Shown here piece by piece: positions 1 to 10,040 of a DNA stretch of 64,000 nt. A model generated the notes under the pieces. That model saw only the letters and a program-made list of their open reading frames with translations, ran no database searches and was not told where the DNA came from. Location: assembly GCA_014621405.1 (NCBI GenBank), contig JAANBC010000011.1, forward strand, positions 103,647 through 167,646. Direction: 5' to 3'. The translations under genes were made by a program, and so were the position numbers. Position 1 is the stretch's first letter. Every line of letters starts with the position of its first letter. The stretch comes from Stylonectria norvegica (lineage: Eukaryota; Ascomycota; Sordariomycetes; Hypocreales; Nectriaceae).

Positions 1-636
1 CCCCTCGTTGGATCTACGGTGTACTGAAGAGCGGATCGCTTGTCAAGTTCCTCGTCTGGCATAGATATTGATTAAGACCACGAATGTAATGCACCTCCCC
101 AAAGTAGATAATTATAAGTCCAGTTTCGGATGAGAGGTCTACATACTTATGATGAAATCGTACATATAAAGACAAGCCAGTACAGCACCTGAAAAGTAGT
201 CATAATTAGCTATATAGCCCACTAGATAGTCACTACCTCACTACCATCTGATATATCATAACTACAGCGCCTAAGTCCATCGATTCATGTCTTCAGCTGC
301 TGGTTGTAATACAATGATAAACCAGATTTAGATCGGTAATAATCTCGTACTTACAGTACGACCATGACCGGGACCCAGAATGTTCTCACCGGGCGGTTAG
401 CATTGCTCAACAATGCCAACAGGTTCAACACCATGACCGAATGCGTACCCGTATCTACGGGCTACAATGCCGAGTCGGTCCTCTTGGGTTGTGCCAAGGC
501 ACACCGCCATTTTTTCCTTTGTTTCATTCCTCTCTTGTGAATCAGGCTCCAGGCCAAGGCTACCATCTTCCAACCTCGGGCTTTCGACCGGTACAACTCC
601 CAACACTGCAACTATCAACACTTCTCTTCGAAGCAC
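1..636. other. Intergenic, no gene recognised
   Basis: The left edge of the window up to the kinase start has no reading frame with recognisable protein features. The short frames over 397-907 overlap the kinase gene in other frames and are not convincing. The last 100 bases before the kinase start would be its promoter and leader. Confidence 0.5.
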
Positions 637-1943
637 ATGGCTACCACTGTGGAGGCCATGCTGGCCGGTGCGGATGATACTGCAGTTGACTGGGGTGACT
701 TTGTTGACTCGGACGACGAAATCGACGTCGAAGAAGCTGCCGAACCCCTCGAACGATACAAGGAGGGTGTGTATTACCCCGTGCGAATTGGTGAAGTTCT
801 TGCACAAAGATACTGCATTCAACACAAACTGGGCCACGGCGGTTTCTCGACGGTCTGGATGGCACATGACCTACTCAACAAGCAGGATATTGCTCTCAAG
901 ATCATGAAGCCTGGGAAGACAGGAGAGCATGAATACTGGGCGCATAACCGAATTATTGCGGCAGTACGGGACACAAGCCATCTTCTGTTACATCGGGATA
1001 CCTTTTTCCTAGATGGATCCCACGGCCGCCATAGGGTACTTGTCCTTCCCCTGCTGGGCCCGAACCTAAGAGACTATGCTCGGAGGACGCCACTTGCCGC
1101 GCGAATGTCGGCCGCAAAGCAGTTACTGGAAGGCTTGAAGAGCTTACACGATTGCGGCATCGTACATCGAGGTGCGTCTGCTCGAACCCATTGTCCTTAC
1201 ACTTTTTGGGTGGTGGAAGCTGATACAGTGTGCAGATCTCAATAGCGCCAACGTCATGTACAGCCTCAGCGTCGGTGACATGTACAAAGCAACAACAAGC
1301 ACAACAGCAAAGTACAAATTTTCTCGGGCGCCCTCAAAAGATGCCCCTTCTTAGATATTACTCGTCGTGGAAACTGGGCGAGCTAGTGGCACACATGAAC
1401 CCTCCTGAAAGCCTAGTCGGCAATTACATTTCTATCGGGGATTTTGGCTTGGCCGTCGAAGCCGGCACTTCGGTGATGCCAAGGGCACAGTCGCCTGCTA
1501 TATACTGTGCGCCCGAGCGGCTTCACGGTGTAAACCCAAACCTCGCAACGGATATGTGGAGCTACATGTGTATCTTTGCCGAGTTATATCTGGGCTTGCC
1601 GCTATTCCGTGGCAGGGCAAATGTCTCACTCTTGACGTTCATGGTCGACACATTGGGACCACTTCCGGCATCGTGGAAGGGTTCGTATGATGGTGGTTAT
1701 GGTGACGAAGACGTTGGGGAGTTTGATGATTCATGGTATGACGAGGAGAGAAAGGGGGAAGATACATTTCTGCTTGAGAACAAGGTTCTCAGGGTTCGAC
1801 CAGATATCAGTGAAGCAGAGCGGCGGCGTTTTCTGTCCATAGTGCGGAGAGGGGTTTCATATGTACCAGAAGAGCGGCTGACGGCGGGGCAGCTTCTAGA
1901 GGACGAGTCTTTCAAGGCAATCATCAGAATGCATAGTGTTTGA
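637..1943 (+). CDS. SRPK-like serine/threonine protein kinase with an apparent one-base frameshift
   Basis: Exon 1 is 637-1171, and an intron at 1172-1235 (GTGCGT...CAG) restores the HRD motif across the junction. The product has an acidic N terminus, a glycine loop GHGGFSTVW (residues 66-74), the ATP lysine in ALKIMK (K88), HRDLNSAN (D179 as catalytic base), then IGDFGLA, a CAPERLHG activation-segment end and DMWSYMCIF helix F. This order and the N-terminal ERYKEGVYYPVRIGE lead are typical of fungal SRPK-type kinases, which phosphorylate SR-type substrates. The usual HRDLK lysine is replaced by Asn. After the intron the frame stops at 1354, and the rest of the kinase (from about LGRPQKMPLL on) continues one base out of frame. 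The switch falls at a run of four T at 1319-1322. Removing one T gives a continuous kinase of about 413 residues. This is either a sequencing indel or a recent disabling mutation. Confidence 0.78.
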
Positions 1944-3556
1944 GACAAGGTAGCATGGGATAGTTGCACCAGGGTGTAGTCTTGAATTGGGCTTGCTCAG
2001 AACTGAAGACCGTGCCTGTAGTATGTTAAAGCATTCAGCGTGTACGGTATCTTACTTCCACTCGAATTCCTGAGTACTTGGTTTACTTGGCAAAGAACCA
2101 CGATGTATTTATCGGGTTGAGGCTGAGGCTGAGTCTTTGGGCTGAGCATTGGGACATGGGGGTTTGAGTCCGCAGCAAGAGAGTCAAAATAGAAACAGAA
2201 ATAAGCGTGGATGACCAAGGAGTTTAATCCCCCAAGGTTTAATGATCCCTGCCTACTAGACTAATTGCAAAGAGCCCATATATATGGATGTTCAAATTAG
2301 AGATTCTTTCTAATATTTACAAGGGCCAGGGTTCTGATGATGATGCGCGGATGAAGAGCGAGAAACGTCCACGGCCATTGGATCCATGGATGTGGAGGCA
2401 GCTCGGACTCTAGGTTTCGTCAGCGGCGACCTTTAGGAGCCCGCCCCCTGTAACTTGGGCGGCTCGGCCCCCAACGTAAACCCCCGAACCCCTGAAGGTC
2501 CCCCCGCCTTCCGAGCCCACAGGGCGTGAGACGCGCTAACATCCATCCATGGATCCATGGATGGATTGGATGGCCCGCGCAGACGGCCCAATCACTTGTT
2601 GCAAGTTGGGCTTCAACGCGAGTAACCCTTCCCTTCAGCGACTCCACGTTTCAAAAAGTGTCACATCTCACGGTTGCGCTGAGAACGATTGGATGCGCCA
2701 TCATGCTTCTCCAGCGCCAACGTTTGGGATGGAGATGATGGGTGTTTCTTGGCCTACCAACCATTGGAAGCCTGACCGTTGAACACGGAGAACAGAGGAC
2801 ATGAGTGACAATGTTCAGGCCTCAGGGGGACGAGAATGCGACGAGAATCTGCACAAAGGGGTGTTGCGATGTTACGCGCTGAGGTTTAGGTTGCCTCAAA
2901 TGTTTCTGTACAATGTTACATGTACGCAGACTACTATATCAGCCTATAAACCTGGTGATTCCCTCTCCATGTATGTTTTGTTGTTTCGAAGGCCGCTCTT
3001 TTCCTGCTGTTCAACCATACTTACATTCTGTCCACTGTCCTTACTCCTCTTTCTCACCTCCAGAACCTTCACTTCACTTTACGATCATATTTCACTCCTC
3101 GAAGACCTCACCCCTGGAAAGCCTGGCCGCTTTGCCTTATTTTCCCACTGAACAATAGAGCCCTTGTTCTCTGTTCCCACTCTTGTTCCCTGTTCTGTCC
3201 CCTGTTATCTCGCTGAGCCGCAGACGTCAAAGCTGACTGCATGCGCCTACTCTATTCTTCGTCACCTCCACCACCACCACTACCCCAGCATTGTCTGGAC
3301 AGCCAGCCTTCACTGGGACAGAAAAGTAGAGCGAAAGGGTGCTTAGACTCGATATAAAGATCGTCGGGATCCCCAGAGAACAATAGCTTTGAAGGCTGTC
3401 CAATACCATACAAGACTATTCTACCCGCTGTCTGCATCAACACACCAACGCAATCATCACCAACCACCACCAACAACTTTCACTGTCCACCCTCATATAA
3501 CAACAAATCACAACCAGACAACAATAGCCATAATTACCACCACAATCACTGCCGAG
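1944..3556. other. Long intergenic region and leader of the next gene
   Basis: No convincing gene is visible. It contains a GC-rich, C-run-rich stretch at about 2410-2540 ending in a perfect palindrome (listed separately), and a pyrimidine-rich then CA-rich stretch at about 3000-3556, which looks like the promoter and 5' leader of the secreted-protein gene at 3557. Short frames at 2801-3158 have no protein-like features that I recognise. Confidence 0.5.
2541..2566. repeat. Perfect 26-base palindrome built of ATCC/GGAT units
   Basis: The bases on each side of the central GGATCC are exact reverse complements out to 2541 and 2566, with CCATGG on both sides of the centre. A related half (CCATTGGATCCATGGATG) lies at 2376-2393. 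The GC-rich stretch between the two is unlike its surroundings. It could be the footprint of a small mobile element or a cruciform-forming site. Nothing further can be said from sequence alone. Confidence 0.7.
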
Positions 3557-4189
3557 ATGAAACTCTTCACCACCTCCGCCCTCGTCGCTCTGTGCCTTTC
3601 CTTCACATCCGTCACCGCCGCAACCCTCCAATCCGTCCCCATCATCGAGAAGATCGCACCCAAGTCCAAGACTTGCGATGCCTCACTACCCGACTGCCGC
3701 ACCGCCACTCAAGCCGGACCCTTCATCGCCCTCGGCATGTGGCAGTACAACATCTACAGCGTTCGCCAAATGGCCGCCGTAATCTCCCTCATGGCCTACG
3801 AGTCGAGCGACTTCGCCTACAAGCACAACTCTTTCCCGCCTCCCGGCCGCCCCGGCCAGGGCACCGCCAACATGCAGTCGCCTGGTTTCAACCTCAAGTA
3901 TGCTCAGCAAATCGACGCCCTCAAGGACAAGGTCGCGCCCTACAAGACTGTCGTAGGAGCTAGCAACGACACCCTCGACGCCATTCTCGCCCTTGTCACC
4001 CCCGACGAGTACAACTTTGCCAGCGGTCCTTGGTTCTTGACCACTCAGTGTGAGCCGAGTGTGCGTGAGACCCTCGACAAGGATCCCGATGCTGGTTTCG
4101 AGGCTTACATGGATTGTGTGGGTGTGAATGTTGACGATGGTCGATTGGCCTACTGGAAACGTGCCAAGGAGGCTTTTTACATTCAGTAA
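3557..4189 (+). CDS. Secreted protein of about 210 residues, function unknown
   Basis: The ATG at 3557 is chosen because it starts a clear signal peptide (MKLFTTSALVALCLSFTSVTA, cleavage near residue 21), while the in-frame sequence upstream is low-complexity leader. The mature protein has few cysteines (CDASLPDC near the N terminus, then TTQCE and MDCVG), a helix with AYESSDFAYKHN, then a GQGTANMQSPGFNLKYA stretch and a conserved-looking WFLTTQC segment. A Glu in AYES followed by a helix-rich domain resembles lysozyme or transglycosylase folds, but this is a guess and no catalytic set can be confirmed. It is a single exon with no obvious partners. The GH43 gene downstream is convergent. Confidence 0.8.
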   Translation: MKLFTTSALVALCLSFTSVTAATLQSVPIIEKIAPKSKTCDASLPDCRTATQAGPFIALGMWQYNIYSVRQMAAVISLMAYESSDFAYKHNSFPPPGRPGQGTANMQSPGFNLKYAQQIDALKDKVAPYKTVVGASNDTLDAILALVTPDEYNFASGPWFLTTQCEPSVRETLDKDPDAGFEAYMDCVGVNVDDGRLAYWKRAKEAFYIQ

Positions 4190-4454
4190 ATGACAGACGA
4201 AACTTTGTTCGCAATTTTTTGGGACCATCTATGGAGTTGAAGGGGCTGGCTAGGTTCAATATGGGGGTGTTGCTGCTTGTATCATAGCTGGATAAGGACA
4301 GAAGAATGAAAGTTAAATCGACTTTTCTGATACCATACTCAATTGCCTGGGTACCTTGCCTCATAAATTTGTCGGCGTTGAGTGAAAGTGTATACTGACT
4401 TACAGATTAACTTCCAGAAACGAACTCGTAGATAGATGTAACTACAAACACATA

Positions 4455-6071
4455 TCAAACGTCATAGCGATCCGTCCTATCCCCCACGGGACGATACAAG
4501 AAATACTCAAACTTGGCCTCCAATGCCGTCCCATTCAAATCAGAACATGCCATCCCAACAAAAGCGCCCGTGAAGCTACCGTGAGCCTGATGTCCTCCGC
4601 ACTCATCACTCAGTAGAGAAGCATCCAGTACCGGCCCAATCTTCTTCAGTTCCTCCCCTCCCAATGAGTAGGCAAATTGCAATCGCCCGCCGCGGATCGA
4701 AAGCGCCAGTTTTACCAAGCCGTCGTTGGGAATTTGCACCGCGCCGCCGTCGTTCAAGGCCTCGAGCTTCCCGTCGGGCCAGGACGCCTCCGATCGCATA
4801 ATCAGCAGCTCCCGCTGGCCGTCCGAGTGGGCCGTGACGGCGAGGTAGTAGAAATTGTACCGGCAGTAATAGGCCGTGAGCCCGGCAAACTGGCGCTCGT
4901 CGGATGGGGAAAAGTCGATGACTGTCTCGGCGTCGTATGAGAAGTGCGTCTGCCGACGTGCCACAAGCGCTTGCTCGAACCAGGACCCGATGGATTCGCG
5001 CCCAATAAGGCTGAGCCGGTCTGCGCTGGTGTGGAATATCCTATCAGTTTCGGGCGTACGAAGCCATTGAAAGTCGATTGGTAGGCCCTTGTTGAATATA
5101 TACCGCTGTTCTGTCCAGTATGCATCCTCGTCACGGCTTCCTGGCACGTCCACATACAACGAGGGAACAGGTCCGTTATCAACGTAGAGCCAGTCGTCTT
5201 TACCCCAGTACGCCTTCTGAATCGCTGTTTCGCGCCCAAGCACGCATCGGCGCTCCTGGCCCGTGGGCCTCCCTGTTAAATGAACGAGATACGTCTCGCC
5301 GTCAGGAGTTTCCACGATATCCCCGTGACCTGACCGCTGCAGCGCAGTGAACGGCGCATCCTTGGACGTCAGAATATGCTTCTGAGGGTGTGTCTCATAA
5401 GGGCCCCCGATATCGCGAGCCCTTGCAAGCGTGCATGCATGTTCGTAGGCCGTGCCACCTTCGGCGGTTAACAAGTAGTACCAACCCTTGCGTTTGTAGA
5501 GGTGAGGCCCTTCGACGAGAGAAAGATCAGTCCCCTGGTAAATGTTCTTCTTGGGACCTATCAGCTTGCCAAGTACAGGGTCAAACTCCTGAAGAACGAT
5601 GCCGGCAAAAAGCAGTGGGCGCCGTCGATGATCCCAGAGCATGTTGATGAACCACTTGCGGCCGTCATCGTCGTGAAACAGCGACGGGTCAAAACCAGAA
5701 GAGTTTGCAAACACCGGGTCGGACCATGGCCCTTCAATCGCGAGCGCCGTGACTATATAGTTGTGCGCGTCCTTGAACGAGCCGTCTTTGCGCTTCACGT
5801 CCGTGTACACTAGCCAGAACTTATCGCCGTCGTGCGTGAGGCATGGGGCCCAGACACCACAGCTGTCAGGATTACCGCGCATATCGAGTTGGCTTTTGCG
5901 ACTCAACGGTCGGATGAGCAGCTCCCAATTTGCCAAATCTTTGGAATGGTGAATCTGGACTCCCGGGTACCATTCGAAAGTTGACGTGGCGATGTAGTAG
6001 TCGTCGCCCACTCGAAGAATCGACGGGTCGGGGTTGAACCCGGGAAGGATGGGATTTCGTACTCGAGGCAT
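4455..6071 (-). CDS. GH43 family beta-xylosidase / alpha-L-arabinofuranosidase-like enzyme
   Basis: This is a 538-residue single-exon protein that starts directly with the family's first blade (NPILPGFNPDPS). The three GH43 acidic residues are visible: D15 in NPDPS (general base), D128 in GFDPSLF (pKa modulator) and E187 in LVEGPHLY (general acid). The C-terminal half has the beta-sandwich of the subfamily that includes xylan 1,4-beta-xylosidases, and the length is normal for it. No signal peptide is seen, so it is probably intracellular and acts on imported xylo-oligosaccharides. It lies upstream of, and on the same strand as, the Zn2Cys6 regulator gene at 7131-9247, which raises the possibility of control by that regulator. 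Exact substrate (xylose or arabinose linkage) cannot be decided here. Confidence 0.93.
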   Translation of the reverse strand: MPRVRNPILPGFNPDPSILRVGDDYYIATSTFEWYPGVQIHHSKDLANWELLIRPLSRKSQLDMRGNPDSCGVWAPCLTHDGDKFWLVYTDVKRKDGSFKDAHNYIVTALAIEGPWSDPVFANSSGFDPSLFHDDDGRKWFINMLWDHRRRPLLFAGIVLQEFDPVLGKLIGPKKNIYQGTDLSLVEGPHLYKRKGWYYLLTAEGGTAYEHACTLARARDIGGPYETHPQKHILTSKDAPFTALQRSGHGDIVETPDGETYLVHLTGRPTGQERRCVLGRETAIQKAYWGKDDWLYVDNGPVPSLYVDVPGSRDEDAYWTEQRYIFNKGLPIDFQWLRTPETDRIFHTSADRLSLIGRESIGSWFEQALVARRQTHFSYDAETVIDFSPSDERQFAGLTAYYCRYNFYYLAVTAHSDGQRELLIMRSEASWPDGKLEALNDGGAVQIPNDGLVKLALSIRGGRLQFAYSLGGEELKKIGPVLDASLLSDECGGHQAHGSFTGAFVGMACSDLNGTALEAKFEYFLYRPVGDRTDRYDV

Positions 6072-7130
6072 GCTTCGTTGATGCTTGACGATGCTTAAGA
6101 TTGATTACTTGAGTCTCAGGAGATATGTTCGATCGAGCAGCATAGTCGGTAGTCGAGGAGAGTCTGAGCCGAGTAACGCTGCTCAAGTGATCGCCGGTAA
6201 ATGGCGGAGCCCATGCCCCGATCCATACACGTACATGATCAATTTAGCCGCCAGGATGAATACATGTACATTGCCGGCGTACATAGGCGGGGAAGAAGAA
6301 GCTTGTGTCATCACCAACCGGCAATCTTCCCTACCAAAAGTCCAGTCCGTGACATTTGTTGGCCATCTTATCCGCTGTGATTAGACAGCGGCTCGTCACA
6401 GAGAAGGTCTTCCTGCCGACCGGGGAGGAAACCCAGCCCCAGGTGACAGCATTGCAGTGAAAAAATCCGGGTTGTTTCTCATGTTTTGGATTCCGCAGAC
6501 ATTCGCCACCAATTGCCGGTGATTGTGCCGAGTCCCTGTAACCTCACATGGCTTCAACAGCTGATAATCTGACAGTGATTACAGACAACAACGTCGATAT
6601 GAAGAGCTTCGATGTGAAGAGCATCGATTGGACGACTTTTGCTGCTACCACCAATCGGCAGATACCATTGAAGCTCGACTTCAATGGTGCGTTGATGGCA
6701 CTTGAGTGCTTTTCAGCCTCACCAAGCGACAGGTCCATCAAATAGAGGCTCAACTTGTAGTAACCCTCCTGCTAAGCAGTGAGAAATATAAAGCGTCGTA
6801 TCTTTCGTGAGTGTGAGAGCGACGCAGGCTGATTGAGCGTGAGCCAAGGCGATATGATTTCTCAATTTCTATGCAGGAGTTGCTGTAGAACCGTACTGAC
6901 TCAGACTCGACGATCTGATCCCAGCATTGAGCATGATGAGCTATGACATCTGGCAGTAGATCAGGGTCTTCGAGGTCGGCGTGGGTTCGCCAGCAACATG
7001 GGTCAATCTGTAGCTGATTGTTGTTATCCCAGGATATCGTCGCCGAAACCGGTCATCGTTAGAACTTCATCGGCTCCGGGTTCAGATCGAAGTTGCTGCC
7101 AACAAGCAAACGACAAACGCTGCTAGCCCA
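6072..7130. other. Intergenic, no convincing gene
   Basis: This stretch lies between the 5' end of the GH43 gene and the 3' end of the regulator. A 65-codon frame at 6548-6745 (plus) overlaps an antisense frame of similar size and has no recognisable features. The promoter of the GH43 gene should lie just above 6071. Confidence 0.5.
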
Positions 7131-9247
7131 CTAGCCGATTATCGAACCGCCTTGAATGTCCATGCTGCCAGGGAAGCTCTCCCAAAATCCCTGGGTTGTG
7201 TCCGCAAAGGAAGCATGCATGTCGCTACCCATCTCAAAGTGGGTGTCAAAGAGATCAATGTCCGCGGGAGCAACGTAGTTGACCTGCCGGGCCTCGTAGT
7301 CTGCGTCCATCGGCCGAGAAGCACTTTCGCTTTCAGTCATAGCCTACGTAGCTGTTAGTGACCGTCAAAAAGCGTCATCGTCGGGGTCATCAGTCCTACA
7401 TTGTCCTCGCTGCTCTCTGTGTCTGGTTGTTGTACTGGGTCTGGCTGCAGGGCTCCGTAGTCGATAATGGCGTTGCGCATCTCTCGCCTTTCGCCTGTGG
7501 TCACCGCCTGATCGCCTTCGGCCTTGATGTTGCTGTAAAAGATCTGCATTGTCTTGATCTTCTCACGCTTTTCGTAATGTCAGCTTACAGGGCGAACTGT
7601 GAAGAGACCCAACGTACCCAAGTATCGGCCATGGGCCAAGCCTGCCTCATGTCTTTCAGAAATAGGCACCCTTCAACAATGCGCTGGCGCCGCTGTTCGA
7701 CCTGGGCAGGGGTGTCGTCCATGTTCGGAAAGTGATAGAAGTAGAGCAACGTTCCGACAGCCGTGTAGATGGTGAAGCCGATCCAGGGCACAAGGCCACG
7801 GAGGAAGTACAAGCCAAAAGCCCGCATTTCCTGGAGCATTTCACAAACTTGCTCGGCGATCTGGACGAGCTCCTTACTCGACCAGGACGACCACTGGTCC
7901 CATTCGCGGTCGCCGACTCTCGCCTTCTGCATTTCGACCTCGGGTAGATATGACCGGTACAGAAAAATAACGGACATGAAGTATATACAGTGCATATAAC
8001 AATACGCCTGACCCCGGTTTGAGATACTGTGTGCACGTAGAAGAAAGAGCTCATATTGCAATCGCTTTGGCAACGACTCTTTCCAGACTTCGAGCCGAGA
8101 TAGCAGGTACTGAAACTCGGACTGAGGTTGCCAGGGCGGCTGATTGTTCGTATGCGAGGAGCAGGCCCATTTTGCAACGGCGCCCCAAATGTCGGAAACT
8201 CGCATGCTATGAGCCACCATACCCAGACCACCACGGGGGCCAAAGGCGGTCCCATCGGCACGCGATCCGTCGATGCGCTCGCAGGTGACAGGCTCCCCGA
8301 AGTTGAAGCTCTCCGAGCTGCACGGGAGCTGGATGTGCATCTTCTCGGCCGAAAGCATCCTGTCGCGACCCTTGCCGCCGCTGAGGAGGCTGTCCATCAG
8401 GAAGCACGTCCAGGCAGTGCGCCGCCGCTCCTCGGCGACGACGAAGGCATCGCGGGATGTCACCGACGCGCTTTCTTCAAAAAGCCCCAAGACTTGGGCC
8501 ATGCGAACGGCCATTCCGAGATAGACCCATGCTCGCCTCCCTTCGCCCGCGCCCCAGGAATGGCCCGTCAGCATGAGGAGGACCTGGGCTCGATGAAGCG
8601 TCGGCTGGTCGACCAGCGTGAGGACCAGGGATCTAGAGTGAACGGCAAAAGTATTGCTCGCCTCGACCTGGCTGGTATATCCTAGTGGGGCGTTTTGAGA
8701 AAAGCTGTTTCGCGTCAGCGGCACATTCGGACTTTTGCATCACCTCAACCATAGAAACTGACCGCACCGTGATGGCCAGCATGGCCCAGACGAGAAGCGG
8801 CTCGAGCGTCTTCTCGTGGAGGGCAATGAACAGGCTGGGTATGTGGTGGAAGGACCATTTATATGAGCACCGGACATAGCTGTTTTTGACCTCGTCGGTG
8901 AGATATTGAAAGGGATCTACACTTGATAGGCCTCGCGACCGCGTTTCCAGCCACGCCTCGGACCGCAGCGCGTCAGACGGCCCCAAGGCCACGGAGGCGG
9001 GAGAAGTGCGAGCATCACCATCGAGGCCATGCCGCTCCAAACGTGAGCGCGGAAGATGAAAGAGGTCCCTTTGGGTGGGAAGATGCACTCATCGCCACGG
9101 TCCTTGCAGCGATTGCAGGGCGGCCCACCGGAGTGAATACACTGGCCGGGTCAGCACGTTATGTTTCTTGGCGGGAGGATGCATCACGGGGCTGTTCACT
9201 TTGCGCTTCGAGGAACGACATGCGCCGCAAGCAATTGACTTTTTCAT
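7131..9247 (-). CDS. Zn2Cys6 transcription factor with fungal-specific domain
   Basis: The start at 9247 (MKKSIACGACRSSKRK) is the only in-frame ATG after an upstream stop. Intron 1 (9199-9142, CTGAC branch point) splits the zinc cluster. After joining, the pattern is C-x2-C-x6-C-x7-C-x2-C-x6-C (ACGAC...KRKC, then PPCNRCK...DEC). Other introns are 8762-8705 (joining ITVR to FSQN), 7617-7568 (ADTW to REKI) and 7399-7344 (SEDN to AMTE). The middle region has the fungal_trans signature GRRAWVYLGMAVRMAQ followed by RRRTAWTCFLMD. The frame changes once more near 9044-9054, between the zinc cluster and the linker RSRLERHGLDG. One missing base there explains it best; a 62-base intron with a poor GAG acceptor is the alternative. 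The product is about 630 residues. It acts in the nucleus on CGG-type sites. It is divergent from the MFS gene at 10041. Confidence 0.85.
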
Positions 9248-10040
9248 TCCGAACGGAGAGGAGCTGGAGGAGGAGCATGAAGCTGAGTGTTCATGTTCAT
9301 GTTGTGAGAGTCGCAGGATGATAGCTGCAGTTCAAGAACATTGAAGTCTTCCATTGGTGGGGGATAAGAGTTTTATTCTTGACAGCTGTCAGCAGCTGAC
9401 GAGCAGCTGGCTAGGTCGAGAAGACGCTACAAGAGCAGGAAGACTCAGAATGATATCCATGCTTTTCGCCCGCGACGTACAAGTGTTGGTGCTCAGTCAA
9501 AATTCGTTTTACATTCGTGACCTATACCTCTCCATGATGCAATCCAATATAATGAGAATATTAGATGTCTTATTGAGCAGCTCTGACTTTATAAGGGTAT
9601 AGATATACTAGTGCCTCCCCGACCAATGTGCGGTCCGTAACATGTAGGTATCCACTGATGATGCCGCCTCTTTCGGCTGACATCGGCAAAGTAATGATTA
9701 AAGAAGTAGCTAGTAATGTACGAATAGAGTAGGTACCAACTGGAAAATACCCAACATTTTTATCATCCATGGATCCCATATCAAAGCCATGTTGTGCATC
9801 TAGCGTCAGTCTAATTGGGCTTCCCGCACGATTTGGATGGCGTCAATACAAAGGGCGATTGGGGGGTAGTATTGGATGGTAGGCCGATAGAAAGCGATCA
9901 CTGGTGGCCGACTTCGGCCTGACATCTTCCATATGGATCTTTTAGAATGCCAGAAGTAAACCAAACCTTCACTATATCATCAGATACCAGACATCCAGAG
10001 ACATTTCCGAGTTACGCACTCCGGGTCTACGTCGTCCGCC
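9248..10040. promoter_or_regulatory. Shared divergent promoter between regulator and MFS transporter
   Basis: This is 793 bases between two divergent starts. It holds CGG-containing sites of the kind Zn2Cys6 proteins bind. An inverted repeat GGCCGA-CT-TCGGCC is at 9906-9919, and the string TTCGGC(C)TGACATC occurs twice, near 9670 and near 9914. A GGCCGAT lies near 9882. An auto- and co-regulatory promoter is inferred, not shown. Confidence 0.45.

Noticed and set aside
1271..1307. A 37-base GT...AG intron that would also restore the kinase frame
   Set aside because: Too short for a fungal intron and the donor GTCGGT has no convincing branch point. The one-base frameshift keeps conserved residues better.
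2801..3158. Overlapping plus-strand frames of 81-116 codons
   Set aside because: Pyrimidine-rich low-complexity products with no family features; they lie in the promoter of the secreted-protein gene.
6548..6745. 65-codon plus-strand frame with small internal repeats
   Set aside because: A 69-codon frame covers the same bases on the other strand, and neither has a signal, domain or neighbour that supports a gene.
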